Below, piece after piece: positions 17,824-27,558 of a stretch of DNA of 64,000 nucleotides. The position numbers and the translations under genes were made by a program. Each line of letters starts with the position of its first letter. Within the stretch, counting starts at the first letter, position 1. Under the pieces are notes generated by a model. It was given only the letters and a program-made list of their open reading frames with translations, was not told the origin of the DNA and searched no databases. The DNA is from Salegentibacter salinarum (GTDB lineage: Bacteria; Bacteroidota; Bacteroidia; Flavobacteriales; Flavobacteriaceae), in NCBI RefSeq assembly GCF_900168115.1, contig NZ_FUZC01000003.1, forward strand, positions 124,001-188,000, in the 5' to 3' direction.

Positions 17824-20800
17824 TCAATTTTATATTAACGCGGTAATTAACCGGCTGTAATTCACCAAGAAGTATAATATTTTTGACGCAGAAGATTTTT
17901 GAATCCTTATTTACTAACCAAAGTTCAAATTGATCTTCATTATCATCAGCAAATCTTTTTTCCTCTCTGCTAATTAAAAATGAGGATCCATTATAAAATT
18001 TACATTCCACGTATTTAGTTTTCTCTTCTGCTGAATCATAGTAACTTAGATCATAATGTTCCCCCTCATTTGTTTTGGCAATATGCTCAACTTGAGTATA
18101 TAAATCTGGTCTACTCAATAAATATTCCTCAACAATTTTTTCGACTTTATTCCCGAGCTTTTTCTTTTGGTTAGGACTTAATTCCTTTTTATCTCCCAAC
18201 CATGGTCCATTTTTGTTTTTTATTCCTTCGGCTTGGACACCTAATTCTATTTCAAAATCGTGCACTAAATCTCCAGTTCCAGTAATATCCCAATTATAAT
18301 CATCAGTTTTAGTTTGCTCATTATTTACGGTAAGTTTTCCAAGTTCAGATTTTATAAATTCCATTTGTCCATGAAAATAGCTCAAACTATTTAAAACCTC
18401 GTTTTTCCTTAACTCCAGTTCTTCATCTTCAGACAGAGGTAAGATGTTCTTTTTATGGGTTAAGTCATAATTCGGATACTGGTCACTATTCAAATCAAAA
18501 TTTATTAAGGGGTATTCTTTCTTTAACTCTGAAATAATAATTTTATCAAAATTATATCTGGAAGCATTTTCAACGAATAGATGAGTATCAAATAAATGTT
18601 CAATTTTATATAACTCCTTTAGAAATTGCTTTTGAATTGCAATTTCTTTTGATGAAAGATAGTACCAGATTTGATCCTTAAGGTTTTTCTTAATGCTGTT
18701 ATAATATTCCTTAAACTCCTTATTATAAATTTTATCAAACGAGATCTTATATTCGGATGAATTATTATAATCGATTAAGTCTAAGCCTAAAACATCAAAA
18801 ACTTTTTTGATTCGTTGAAGATGATCCATATTATCATCCGAAACAAATAACAATTCCTTATCTAAATCCGGGAAAAATCGATATATAATTTCTTCAAGGT
18901 TATTCTCGTCTAAGTGTTCTTGAACTTCAATTTTTTTCAAAGCAAAAATGGATTTCCAAATGGATAATCGAACACTTATTTCACCAAGTAATATTTTTGA
19001 TTCCTCTAATATTCCCTCAGCCAACTCATTATTTATATCATAAATATTATCTTGAGTTGATTGCAAAATCAAAGATTCAAATGTTTTTTTTTCATCTAAA
19101 GTATCAAATACCTTGAGAAATACATCCGACAAATTATCTCTGAATTTTTTGATTTGCCTAAGTTGGAATATATCAATACCAGAGGGGATGTTTATATAAT
19201 ACTGACTATTACTGAACACATAATCAAATGGTTCTATTTTAAATGGTTTTATCTCAAGTTCACAAATTAATTCTTCACAACATATGATCTTCAGTTTATT
19301 AAGTCTTTGGACCTGCCGCTTTTTTTCTTCCTCTTTCGTTATCTTATCTAGTCTAAAAGCTAATATAAATGGCTTAATTTCCTGTATGAACTGTTGAAAA
19401 CCCTCTGAAAGTGATTCATTGATTTTTAGGCTTTTTACATCCAAATCAAGATCATTTAAATTCTTTAAACCAAACATTTCTATGGCAGTAGTACCTCCTG
19501 ATCTCGATGGATAATATAAAATTGGAAAATCATTAGTTAAAGAATCCGGGAGTTGGATCCTATCACTGTAATATATCTCGGTTGAATCTTTTACAACTAT
19601 ATTATTCCCCTCTCTTGCATAAAGGTCTACATTCAATAATTTCTTTTGGTTTTGTTTATAATGACCAACTAAATTTTTATAAAATACCTGCGCGCCTTTA
19701 GGTTTCCTCTTGTTAGCTAATTCTTGAGTTTTTTGTTTGAGATATTCAATATCTAGCTCATTAAAATCCTTCTTAGCTCCAAAGAACGAAAGTATTCTAT
19801 CTACTTCCATCTTTTCGAGGTCAGGATTGATATTATTCAAATACTCGTAATCTACTTTGAATGGGTTAAACCATTCATTTCTTTTACTTGTGATGAGATA
19901 ATTTTCAATTTGGAATCGAGTTGAAATTAAAAAGTAAATAAAATTTTTAAATGGTGATAGCTTCTTTTGCCCATAATGATGATAAATTAATTTTTCTTTA
20001 TCTGAAAAGATGATGCTATAATTAGAGAAAATACCTTTTATTTGCTCATCTATTGAAAGCCATGCAATTATAGAGTTTATATCTATGCCTTTATCGTTTA
20101 TAATCTCTTCAAAGCTTTCCAAGTAGAATAGCTGATAAACATCAATACTTCGACCATATCGATTTCTAATATAAGAGAGATACTCATTTGGAATATTAGA
20201 GGATTCTAATTTCAAGGAAAAAAAACTATTAACACCTAACCATTTTAAAAATACCTCTATCTCATCTAAATCCTGATCTTTTAAACCTATATCTTCAATT
20301 CTGGATATAACAAATTCATCAGGATAAGTAAAATTAAAAATGGTCCTATTGGCTTTTCCTATCTCAAACTCTTCTGATAAAACAAGTTCTCTAATATCTC
20401 TGACCTGGCCTGACCTGTTCAGACAAGGGATTTTAGAATCATAATCAAGTTTAGGAATATCCGGCCTTAATTTGTAGTTATAATATAATTTCTGAAAGAA
20501 TTCGATTATTACTTCAGTTGCTTTAGGATTATTCTTCTTTAAGTAATTATCTGTCTCGCTAATTATCTTTTTTATTACAGTCTGGGGTTCAAATGAATGC
20601 ACATCAGATATACTCTCTAGCTTATCTTTTAATGTCCTGGATTTATTCGGTTCTGATGATAAATCCAGTTCTTCAATTAGGGCTCTATAGAGAGAAGAAT
20701 GGATAAACCGAATATTTGAAAATGAGGGAACTTTAAGATCTTTATTTTCACCAGTCTTATCTGTATAGACATAATCTTCTGCTTTGATCAAATTTTCATA

Positions 20801-22237
20801 TTCGTCTATTAACACACAAAATCTGTTATTAGGGTAACTATCTAAAAGAAGTTTTATAAAAGTTGCTCTTTGCTGAATATTCAAACCTTTCGCAATAAAT
20901 TCAATTATTTCAGTATAATTTTCAGGTTTACTAACATATTGCAGAGGTCTAATAATGTTCTCAGAAGACATTATCTGAGATTTGCAATATTCTTCTAGAG
21001 AGTTTTTTTTCAGAAACTTAGAGATCTTATTCCCTAAGTTTACCACTTGACCTGAAGCTCCATATTTTCCAGACAAAGTTGGATAAACTTTGTATTCGTC
21101 CCAGAATTCATCGATCATTTCAGAATAAGGCTTATACACATCAAAATCCTTATTATTTATAGCTTGAAAGGGTAACCACGACATTGAAAGCTTTGTTTTT
21201 AAAACTTCAATAAATCTAAGATGAAGCTCGAATAATTTTTCAAGAACGAACGAGTTTACCTTTGATTCAGTACTGTGATTTCTGTTTTGGTCTAGCTCCA
21301 AACTAGCATGTACAACAAAAGGCAATTCAAAAGGTATTTGGGTTTTAAAATAATTATACATAACCTCATCCCTGAAAGATAAATCATTGTTATAAGCGAT
21401 CTTCACACTATACCTCTTGGGTTCAGTTGATTCAATATCCTCTAGCAGATTTTTATCTATTTCTCCATCATTACTTAGAACGAAGTACTTGTGACCATTG
21501 TAATTTATCTCAGTGTGATGATCATCTATTGCTTTCCTTCCTATTGAAATTGTATTCTGTATAACATTGCCCTCAATACGAATAGTGTTAATATTTCTAA
21601 GGAATAATAGGGTTTTTTCACTTATTGACCTTAACTGCTTTATGACATCTTCTTCAAAAGCTTTTTTATACTTTATAGCTATGGTGGTAGTGTATTGATG
21701 TGGGAAGTCAAGATCCTTGATCTCGCAGCTATTTAGAAAAGGTAATGGCAGAACATTCTTATTGAACTTTCTTTCCTCTCTAATCCTTTGTAAGCTTTCA
21801 TCTGTATATTCTAATTCGTTGATTAAAATATCTTTCTTGAAAGCCTCACTAAATACTACCTTAAAATCATTGCTAATGATACTTATTTCATCCGCCCAAT
21901 TTATAATTGATCGAAAACCTAAACCTTTATTTCCAATGTAACCTGATGAAACTTTTGCCGATAGGCCAGGGTAAAAAATAGAATTATATCCTTTAATAGA
22001 AAATGGCCGATTGCCATTATTACTTATTTTCAAAACACAATTCTCAGTATCTAGAAAAATTCTAACATCTGTAGCTCCTTCATCTTCACAATTCTGAAAG
22101 AGTTCCAGTAGTTGCCTACCATTATAGCCCTGATTGGTTTGCTTTTCAATTCCATACATACTAACAAGACTTTTAGGATTTTTCAGATCATTCAATCTTG
22201 TTTCTAGTATTTCTTTTACACTGGCTTTTATGTTCAT
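17801..22237 (-). CDS. Sacsin-type GHKL ATPase fused to C-terminal DUF3883 nuclease-like domain
   Basis: 1478 residues. The N-terminal 150 residues form a Hsp90/sacsin-like GHKL ATPase: N-box QLLELFQNCEDEGA, a G1 box reading KISNNGNRPF, and G2 YIGNKGLGFRS. The middle, about 1100 residues, is low in recognisable motifs and rich in Asn, Ile and Lys. The C-terminus is a DUF3883 domain with a PD-(D/E)XK-like core: D1396 (EHYDLSYY) and E1411-C-K1413 (VECKFYNG). A GHKL switch coupled to a nuclease suggests an ATP-gated DNA effector; this is inference. It sits between a small repeat protein gene and hsdR and overlaps hsdR. The protein is not truncated and its frame is intact. Confidence 0.85.
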   Translation of the reverse strand: MNIKASVKEILETRLNDLKNPKSLVSMYGIEKQTNQGYNGRQLLELFQNCEDEGATDVRIFLDTENCVLKISNNGNRPFSIKGYNSIFYPGLSAKVSSGYIGNKGLGFRSIINWADEISIISNDFKVVFSEAFKKDILINELEYTDESLQRIREERKFNKNVLPLPFLNSCEIKDLDFPHQYTTTIAIKYKKAFEEDVIKQLRSISEKTLLFLRNINTIRIEGNVIQNTISIGRKAIDDHHTEINYNGHKYFVLSNDGEIDKNLLEDIESTEPKRYSVKIAYNNDLSFRDEVMYNYFKTQIPFELPFVVHASLELDQNRNHSTESKVNSFVLEKLFELHLRFIEVLKTKLSMSWLPFQAINNKDFDVYKPYSEMIDEFWDEYKVYPTLSGKYGASGQVVNLGNKISKFLKKNSLEEYCKSQIMSSENIIRPLQYVSKPENYTEIIEFIAKGLNIQQRATFIKLLLDSYPNNRFCVLIDEYENLIKAEDYVYTDKTGENKDLKVPSFSNIRFIHSSLYRALIEELDLSSEPNKSRTLKDKLESISDVHSFEPQTVIKKIISETDNYLKKNNPKATEVIIEFFQKLYYNYKLRPDIPKLDYDSKIPCLNRSGQVRDIRELVLSEEFEIGKANRTIFNFTYPDEFVISRIEDIGLKDQDLDEIEVFLKWLGVNSFFSLKLESSNIPNEYLSYIRNRYGRSIDVYQLFYLESFEEIINDKGIDINSIIAWLSIDEQIKGIFSNYSIIFSDKEKLIYHHYGQKKLSPFKNFIYFLISTRFQIENYLITSKRNEWFNPFKVDYEYLNNINPDLEKMEVDRILSFFGAKKDFNELDIEYLKQKTQELANKRKPKGAQVFYKNLVGHYKQNQKKLLNVDLYAREGNNIVVKDSTEIYYSDRIQLPDSLTNDFPILYYPSRSGGTTAIEMFGLKNLNDLDLDVKSLKINESLSEGFQQFIQEIKPFILAFRLDKITKEEEKKRQVQRLNKLKIICCEELICELEIKPFKIEPFDYVFSNSQYYINIPSGIDIFQLRQIKKFRDNLSDVFLKVFDTLDEKKTFESLILQSTQDNIYDINNELAEGILEESKILLGEISVRLSIWKSIFALKKIEVQEHLDENNLEEIIYRFFPDLDKELLFVSDDNMDHLQRIKKVFDVLGLDLIDYNNSSEYKISFDKIYNKEFKEYYNSIKKNLKDQIWYYLSSKEIAIQKQFLKELYKIEHLFDTHLFVENASRYNFDKIIISELKKEYPLINFDLNSDQYPNYDLTHKKNILPLSEDEELELRKNEVLNSLSYFHGQMEFIKSELGKLTVNNEQTKTDDYNWDITGTGDLVHDFEIELGVQAEGIKNKNGPWLGDKKELSPNQKKKLGNKVEKIVEEYLLSRPDLYTQVEHIAKTNEGEHYDLSYYDSAEEKTKYVECKFYNGSSFLISREEKRFADDNEDQFELWLVNKDSKIFCVKNIILLGELQPVNYRVNIKLNEYAISN

Positions 22238-22335
22238 TAATTCAATCTTATAATTTTACCTCAACTTTACATTCCTAACACCGAAGTGTCTATTAGTTCT
22301 ATTCCTTCGACTTTTTTGGCTTAAAATCCTAGCTG

Positions 22336-23262
22336 CTAACAAGCACTCTCAAACTTCTCCAGAGTCTTTCTTAAAACAATTTCTTCACATTGTTCTATTG
22401 AGGACCATTCGTTTATATTGTCAGAGAAGAAAGTATTTAGATAGCAATTAGAATAGCAGTCTATAAAACCAGACTTTTCTTGTATACTATTTGTAGTCGC
22501 ATACTCCCATCCATTAATATAAGCTTTAGCTTTTGCCTTCGCGAATTCAAGACTTTCTTCGTCATCAGCAATTCCTGCTCTTCTTTTTACGTCAACCAAT
22601 TCACTGGCATATTTTTCTGCGTATCGCTTAGCGTATTCTTCACTTTTACCCTTTGTAAGGGCTTGATCATAAATAAAGGCATAATCTTCACAGTATATCT
22701 CGTGGTAATAATCTTCAGCTATTAAACTTGCGTATTTGTCAGCATAGATTTCCGATTTGCCTTTTTCTAACTGCTTCCTATAAGTTCTGGAGAAATCGGC
22801 GGCTATTTCTTCAACAGGTCTTTCTGAGTAGCCATTATTGATCACATAATCAATTAAAAAATCTGTGTAGCGTTTATCTCCGTTTTTTAGTTTACAAAAA
22901 ACTTGTAAATCTTTAAGAGCTTCGTGTTTATCACTTGAAGCAACCTCCTCGTAGCACCTAATAACCGTGTTATTAAGATCTCGCATTATTTTTAATTCTG
23001 CTTGCGTTTTACTCCAGACTTTGCTAAATCCGTTCTTTCTATTTTCTATATAGCAGTCTATATAATCATTTGGTATGTCGAGTAAAGTTGCTGGAGTATC
23101 ATCTTCTTCAATGGCATTGTCTTCTTCTAACTCGGTAAGAAAATTGACTAAAAAGAAAGTGAAAACCTCCTCAAATTCTTTGTTTCCAGAAATTTTTTGA
23201 AACTTTTCTTCAAAAGCTTCTTTACCTATATATTTTTCTATAATTAGTTTCATATTCTTCAC
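22336..23262 (-). CDS. Hypothetical helical protein with YA-rich repeats
   Basis: 308 residues of no family I recognise. From about residue 150 it contains repeated amphipathic segments in which KGKSE(I/E)YA and a tyrosine-alanine core recur (GKSEIYADKYA, GKSEEYAKRYAEKYA). Similar segments occur in other bacterial proteins as low-complexity helical repeats. The N-terminal part is acidic. No signal peptide, membrane helix or catalytic motif is visible. The gene lies inside the type I operon, 63 bases after the DUF4917 gene and 98 bases before the sacsin-like gene, so an adaptor role in the system is possible but unproven. Confidence 0.7.
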   Translation of the reverse strand: MKNMKLIIEKYIGKEAFEEKFQKISGNKEFEEVFTFFLVNFLTELEEDNAIEEDDTPATLLDIPNDYIDCYIENRKNGFSKVWSKTQAELKIMRDLNNTVIRCYEEVASSDKHEALKDLQVFCKLKNGDKRYTDFLIDYVINNGYSERPVEEIAADFSRTYRKQLEKGKSEIYADKYASLIAEDYYHEIYCEDYAFIYDQALTKGKSEEYAKRYAEKYASELVDVKRRAGIADDEESLEFAKAKAKAYINGWEYATTNSIQEKSGFIDCYSNCYLNTFFSDNINEWSSIEQCEEIVLRKTLEKFESAC

Positions 23263-23325
23263 TTTACCTCACCCTTATCATAGCAGTCACCATTTTGTTT
23301 ATTATATCTTGAATAATTGAAATGA

Positions 23326-24405
23326 TCAATTCCAAATTGGAGCTGTTCGAGCGTTATATACGTTTACTTTACATTTGAATTTTCCTTGTATTTCTTTAAT
23401 GTGATCCAAATCTTTCTCTGAATAGACTCCTATGTAAACGCTCCACAGTCTACGACCATCTTTTGGAATTCCTCCTTGTTTCGCTGCCTTATTAATTGCA
23501 TCAATTATATGTTCGTCATAGTTTCCAAAATTAAATCCGAAACTTATTAATGAACCTTCCATTTTGGTGAGTTCTTCGTAACAAAATGATAAGTAACGAT
23601 TGTGCCTTATATGTTTTAGCTTTTCTTCCCCGTTTCCTGCAGTTACGAAAATTGGATATTCTTTTTTGTCCAACCGCTCTTTTACATTTTGCAGTAGATA
23701 ATGCTCTGAATCATATACTTCCTTTATTATTTCTATACCGGTATTAAAAATTGGGAGAGTACCGTGGACAAAAAACACAGTTTGATCATCTTTATTTTTC
23801 CCCCAATAAAGGTCTGAAAGCTCAGGCTCTTCACCTCTCTTAACTTCTTTGGGATTTAAAACTTCTTTGCCGAAACCGTCAATACCCTTCGTGGCATTGT
23901 TTCTCATCAAGACCCAATACATCAAGAGGTCATAATTCGTGGTAAAAACTTTACCATCTTTTTCTAAAAATTCATTTAAAAAAGCAGCGCATTTTTCGCT
24001 TTTCTCTTCAGCTATTTCAAATACATGTTCAGGATGTAAATCAGTAATAGCATTAATTAGACTGCTTCTGAGTTTAGAATTTGCTCCTTTTAATTTCTGA
24101 GTTAATTTTTTATCCGTATCAAAAGCTTCAGCTATTTCAATAAAATAATCAAGCTGCTGCATGACCAATTCAAAATTCTTGGTATTGATTACTTTAAAGA
24201 GCTTCGATAACACTGGATCCTCCAATTTTTCGATAAAATCATAAAGAGCATTGTAGGAAAAAATTTTATGATCATACGCCATACTAAATCCATTCCCCAT
24301 TATTAAATGCTTTGGATCCTTTCTTTTATTTAATTTACCTAGGACAGAACTGTAATCTGGAAGATCTTCAAACTTTAACTCTGCCTGGATATTATCTTTT
24401 GCCAT
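23326..24405 (-). CDS. DUF4917 family protein with SIR2-like motifs
   Basis: 359 residues matching the DUF4917 pattern. The N-terminus has a glycine-rich nucleotide loop (IMGNGFSMAYD, residues 35-45). The centre has FTTNYDLLMYW (154-164), then FFVHG (211-215) with H214, and later SLISFGFNFGNYDEHI. The order GxGxS, TNYD and HG is that of SIR2-like NAD-hydrolysing defence proteins, so NAD binding or cleavage is a reasonable hypothesis; the family is formally uncharacterised. It begins 10 bases after the hsdS stop in the same operon. A role as an abortive effector of the neighbouring restriction system is inference. Confidence 0.78.
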   Translation of the reverse strand: MAKDNIQAELKFEDLPDYSSVLGKLNKRKDPKHLIMGNGFSMAYDHKIFSYNALYDFIEKLEDPVLSKLFKVINTKNFELVMQQLDYFIEIAEAFDTDKKLTQKLKGANSKLRSSLINAITDLHPEHVFEIAEEKSEKCAAFLNEFLEKDGKVFTTNYDLLMYWVLMRNNATKGIDGFGKEVLNPKEVKRGEEPELSDLYWGKNKDDQTVFFVHGTLPIFNTGIEIIKEVYDSEHYLLQNVKERLDKKEYPIFVTAGNGEEKLKHIRHNRYLSFCYEELTKMEGSLISFGFNFGNYDEHIIDAINKAAKQGGIPKDGRRLWSVYIGVYSEKDLDHIKEIQGKFKCKVNVYNARTAPIWN

Positions 24406-24415
24406 AATTTTCTAT

Positions 24416-25678
24416 TTAACTCACCTTTATCTTCCCCGTCACCGCCGCGTCTATTAAACTGCTTTTATATTCTTTTAGTTTTTCGATTTGCTGTCTTTGA
24501 AAGTCAATCGTCTTATCAGATTTTTGGACTTGGTCATTAATATATTTCACTATCTCCTGCTGTTCATCAAAGCCTGGAATGGGTATTATTTGATGCTTGA
24601 TAAAAGTAGGGTTAGCACGAGGCATTTTTGCTCCATATGTAGAAGAGTCAATTAAATCAATAAATCTATAAGAGAGCATAACTTTGTGCAAATAAGAATT
24701 ATAAACCTCTTCATTTGCGTTAAATGCTAAAATCTCTCCTGAACAAATACCATCTTTTTTCGCTAACAAAACCTTTGCAAGATATGGGCGTAGTTTACCA
24801 AAAAGAACATCGCCCACTTTGAAACAATTTGCCTGTCCTTCGGTTTCCGAATCAGTTTCTATTAAATTTCCCGTCCAAGACTCAATATTTTCCAAACCTA
24901 AATAATTCATAGTTGAAAATTTGCTTACAGTTTTATCAGATCTTAATGCTGCAGAATGTTTCAGCTTTTTTACCTCCCAATGCACCGGGATCTGCCCGAT
25001 CCATTCCACATCGGATTCCTTCATCTTCACATTAGGATCTAAACCTTTGGTCACCGCATTCTGGATGATGATCTGCTTGCGTTTTTTGAGCAGCTCTATA
25101 AGCTGTTGCTTTTGAGTAATGGCCGTATCGATCTTACCACATTTTTCATCCAGGAAATGGGCGATGGCGGTTTGTTCATCGAACGGAGGGAAAGCGGCTT
25201 TAATGTTTTTCAATTCATCAAAACGTGTAGTCCAAAGGTCAGCTACAATGCCGTGTCCAATCCGATAATTTTCTTCTACAAATGCAGTACTTTTTAGTAA
25301 ATAATTTGAAAATGGACCATACAGATTATATGGTTTCATCACTATATTTATTAGTGATACCGAGCCATCCAAGTCTGAGATTCCGCTTGAACCCTTTCTG
25401 TCCGACCTACTGTTTATAACAAAATCTCCTTTTTTAACTAACTTTCTATTATCTCCATCATTGGATTTCGCAGCATTATCTAGCTGAGGAAAAATTCCAT
25501 TCTTGGTTACAGAAAGGGGTGGGAAATCTTTGTCAGAAACTTTTGTTTTACGTTCTTCAAATCTCGATCCTAAACGCCTTAGCTCCCAATGTTCAGGCAC
25601 CTCTTCCAGCCACTCCACGCCTGAATCTTTATACGCAGGATATTTCTGTAATTGTGGTTTTTCTTTTACTGCTTCCAT
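24416..25678 (-). CDS. hsdS: Type I restriction-modification specificity subunit S
   Basis: 420 residues with the two-fold HsdS layout: target-recognition domain 1 begins after KDSGVEWLEEVPEHWELRRL and TRD2 after the near-copy KESDVEWIGQIPVHWEVKKL. Each is followed by a conserved helix (LIELLKKRKQIIIQNAVTKG and IEKLKEYKSSLIDAAVTGKI) that sets the spacing of the bipartite target. It has two full TRDs and no truncation. It starts 2 bases after the DUF262 gene stop. The recognition sequence cannot be read from the protein. Confidence 0.95.
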   Translation of the reverse strand: MEAVKEKPQLQKYPAYKDSGVEWLEEVPEHWELRRLGSRFEERKTKVSDKDFPPLSVTKNGIFPQLDNAAKSNDGDNRKLVKKGDFVINSRSDRKGSSGISDLDGSVSLINIVMKPYNLYGPFSNYLLKSTAFVEENYRIGHGIVADLWTTRFDELKNIKAAFPPFDEQTAIAHFLDEKCGKIDTAITQKQQLIELLKKRKQIIIQNAVTKGLDPNVKMKESDVEWIGQIPVHWEVKKLKHSAALRSDKTVSKFSTMNYLGLENIESWTGNLIETDSETEGQANCFKVGDVLFGKLRPYLAKVLLAKKDGICSGEILAFNANEEVYNSYLHKVMLSYRFIDLIDSSTYGAKMPRANPTFIKHQIIPIPGFDEQQEIVKYINDQVQKSDKTIDFQRQQIEKLKEYKSSLIDAAVTGKIKVS

Positions 25679-25680
25679 CC

Positions 25681-27483
25681 TTATAGGCTTTCGTAATAAG
25701 TTTTTATTTTCTTTGACATTAATTGTCTACGTCTCCGAAGAAATTCGGTGTATGAAGTATGGTCGCAATCGTTGATCAAAAGTGGAATATCATTTTCTTT
25801 TAAATTTTCCCACAAGACTGTTTCGCTATCAAGAGTGGTTAAAGTTCTGGACCCATTATTTACTTCTGCAATAACCTTTAGCATATATTCTGTAGGAGCC
25901 GCCATTCCTATTTTTATGTTCGTAGCCTGTTCTGTATGTACATAATTAGCTACTTGATTATATGCTTTTTGAGGGAAACTATTATTCATTAAATATTTCT
26001 TTGGAAATAGATGATGCACATCTCCACGCTGCTCAATGAGACTACTTATTTTCATTGTTTTAGCTAAAAATGCAGGCGCATTAAAATAACACTGAGCGGC
26101 TAAATAAACATTGTAGGCATTATTGTTTACACTGGAAGTTTCAAGACTGTCTACTAAACCAAAATCCCAAAAACCATCACCAAGATTGCTTTGTTCCATT
26201 TGTTGAAGGTAAGCTTCAACTCCTTTTTCATTAATTTGCTTTATATCCTCATCAATCATTGATTCTGCAGAACCAGAATAACGTCCTATCAAAAGGGACA
26301 TTACCAACCAGCGTTTAACAAAATGCTGGATTCTTGCCTCTGGCATTCCCTCGCTTCTAAGTTTCAAATAGAGGCTATAAGAGAAGTTTAAACTGGTTTT
26401 GGACGAAATTAATTTTTGATCAATAAAACCAGCTGATTGAATTATCATTAAGAATCGCTGATAATTAGTTTGGTTCACAAAATCAGTCAAACCTTCAGCT
26501 AATATTTTATAACTTTTTTCAGCTATCTCATCTTCATATGAACGATTTTCGAAATTTCTTCCTGACAATAAAGCTACAAGATCACTAAATTTTCCGCGAC
26601 TAAATTTGTAAGTAAATGCAGTTCTTAAAACGTCAATATAATCAGGAACATAAAGATTATCATTCCCGTTAGCCATCCACTTGATCGCTCTGTAAAATTC
26701 GTGTTTGGCAAATTCTGGATCGTTATCCTGTATGTGTTTGTTAAAATCTTTATCCACTATAAGCCTACAGAAATAATCAATTAATTTCCGCATCTTATTC
26801 CCTTCATGCTGTTCATCTGCCGCAATTTTGGACATCACGAAGTCAGCATTACTTAGAACAACACCTTTTTGATTAATTCGAATAAATATTTCGGTCACTG
26901 TATCAATGTCCAGAGAATGATCTAATTCAATTATTCCAACCTGCTTATTCTTTATTTTTTTTAGATTCTCGATTCTCTCTTCAATCAAATCCTCATCTAC
27001 CTCAGGGTTTTCATTTTTAAATTTTCTGATAGCTTTAGAAATTGAAATTTCGTCGTTAATTATAGGATTTATATTATTAATCCATTGGGGACTTCTTTCG
27101 TGAGCTTTATTAAGAACGTCAAATTTTTCGGTTATAGGGTTAAATGCAATTCTTATGGAAATTTCCTTGTAGTTCTTATTTAAAACCCTTTGACCTACTA
27201 TAGCAGCCGTTAGCCCTGTAATGCGTTGTTGACCATCAATTAGGACTTTTTTTCCTGCAGATAACTCTCCGTTTTTCAATTTCACATCAGGATTTCTCCA
27301 GGTAATTATATATCCAACGGGATAACCTTTATATAAGGAATCAATTAGATCACGCACCTTTGTGTTTTTCCAGACAAATGGTCTTTGAATTTCTGGGATT
27401 GCTATCTCTCCAGATTTTATCCAACTTAGAAGAGTTTCTACAGGCTGTTGATGTACAGAATATTTAGCCATAACTTTTATCAA
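25681..27483 (-). CDS. DUF262 (GmrS-like) protein with C-terminal HNH-like region
   Basis: 600 residues; the start is probably the fifth-codon Met at 27471 (MAKYSVHQQ). The N-terminal DUF262 domain has IPEIQRPFVWK and the hallmark IDGQQRITGL (82-91), a ParB-like nucleotide-binding fold. Near residue 489 VHHLFPKKYL, followed by asparagines in VANYVHTEQATN, resembles the HNH-type nuclease part of GmrSD and related restriction proteins. GmrSD enzymes cut modified phage DNA, so this may add modification-dependent restriction to the type I system. It sits between hsdM and hsdS in one operon. The activity and the modification sensed are unknown. Confidence 0.85.
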   Translation of the reverse strand: MIKVMAKYSVHQQPVETLLSWIKSGEIAIPEIQRPFVWKNTKVRDLIDSLYKGYPVGYIITWRNPDVKLKNGELSAGKKVLIDGQQRITGLTAAIVGQRVLNKNYKEISIRIAFNPITEKFDVLNKAHERSPQWINNINPIINDEISISKAIRKFKNENPEVDEDLIEERIENLKKIKNKQVGIIELDHSLDIDTVTEIFIRINQKGVVLSNADFVMSKIAADEQHEGNKMRKLIDYFCRLIVDKDFNKHIQDNDPEFAKHEFYRAIKWMANGNDNLYVPDYIDVLRTAFTYKFSRGKFSDLVALLSGRNFENRSYEDEIAEKSYKILAEGLTDFVNQTNYQRFLMIIQSAGFIDQKLISSKTSLNFSYSLYLKLRSEGMPEARIQHFVKRWLVMSLLIGRYSGSAESMIDEDIKQINEKGVEAYLQQMEQSNLGDGFWDFGLVDSLETSSVNNNAYNVYLAAQCYFNAPAFLAKTMKISSLIEQRGDVHHLFPKKYLMNNSFPQKAYNQVANYVHTEQATNIKIGMAAPTEYMLKVIAEVNNGSRTLTTLDSETVLWENLKENDIPLLINDCDHTSYTEFLRRRRQLMSKKIKTYYESL

Positions 27484-27558
27484 TAAATTATAATGTTTTT
27501 TAGACCCTATTTAACTTTTCAGGCTTAAAGTAAAATAACAGTTCCTTTTATTTTACTT

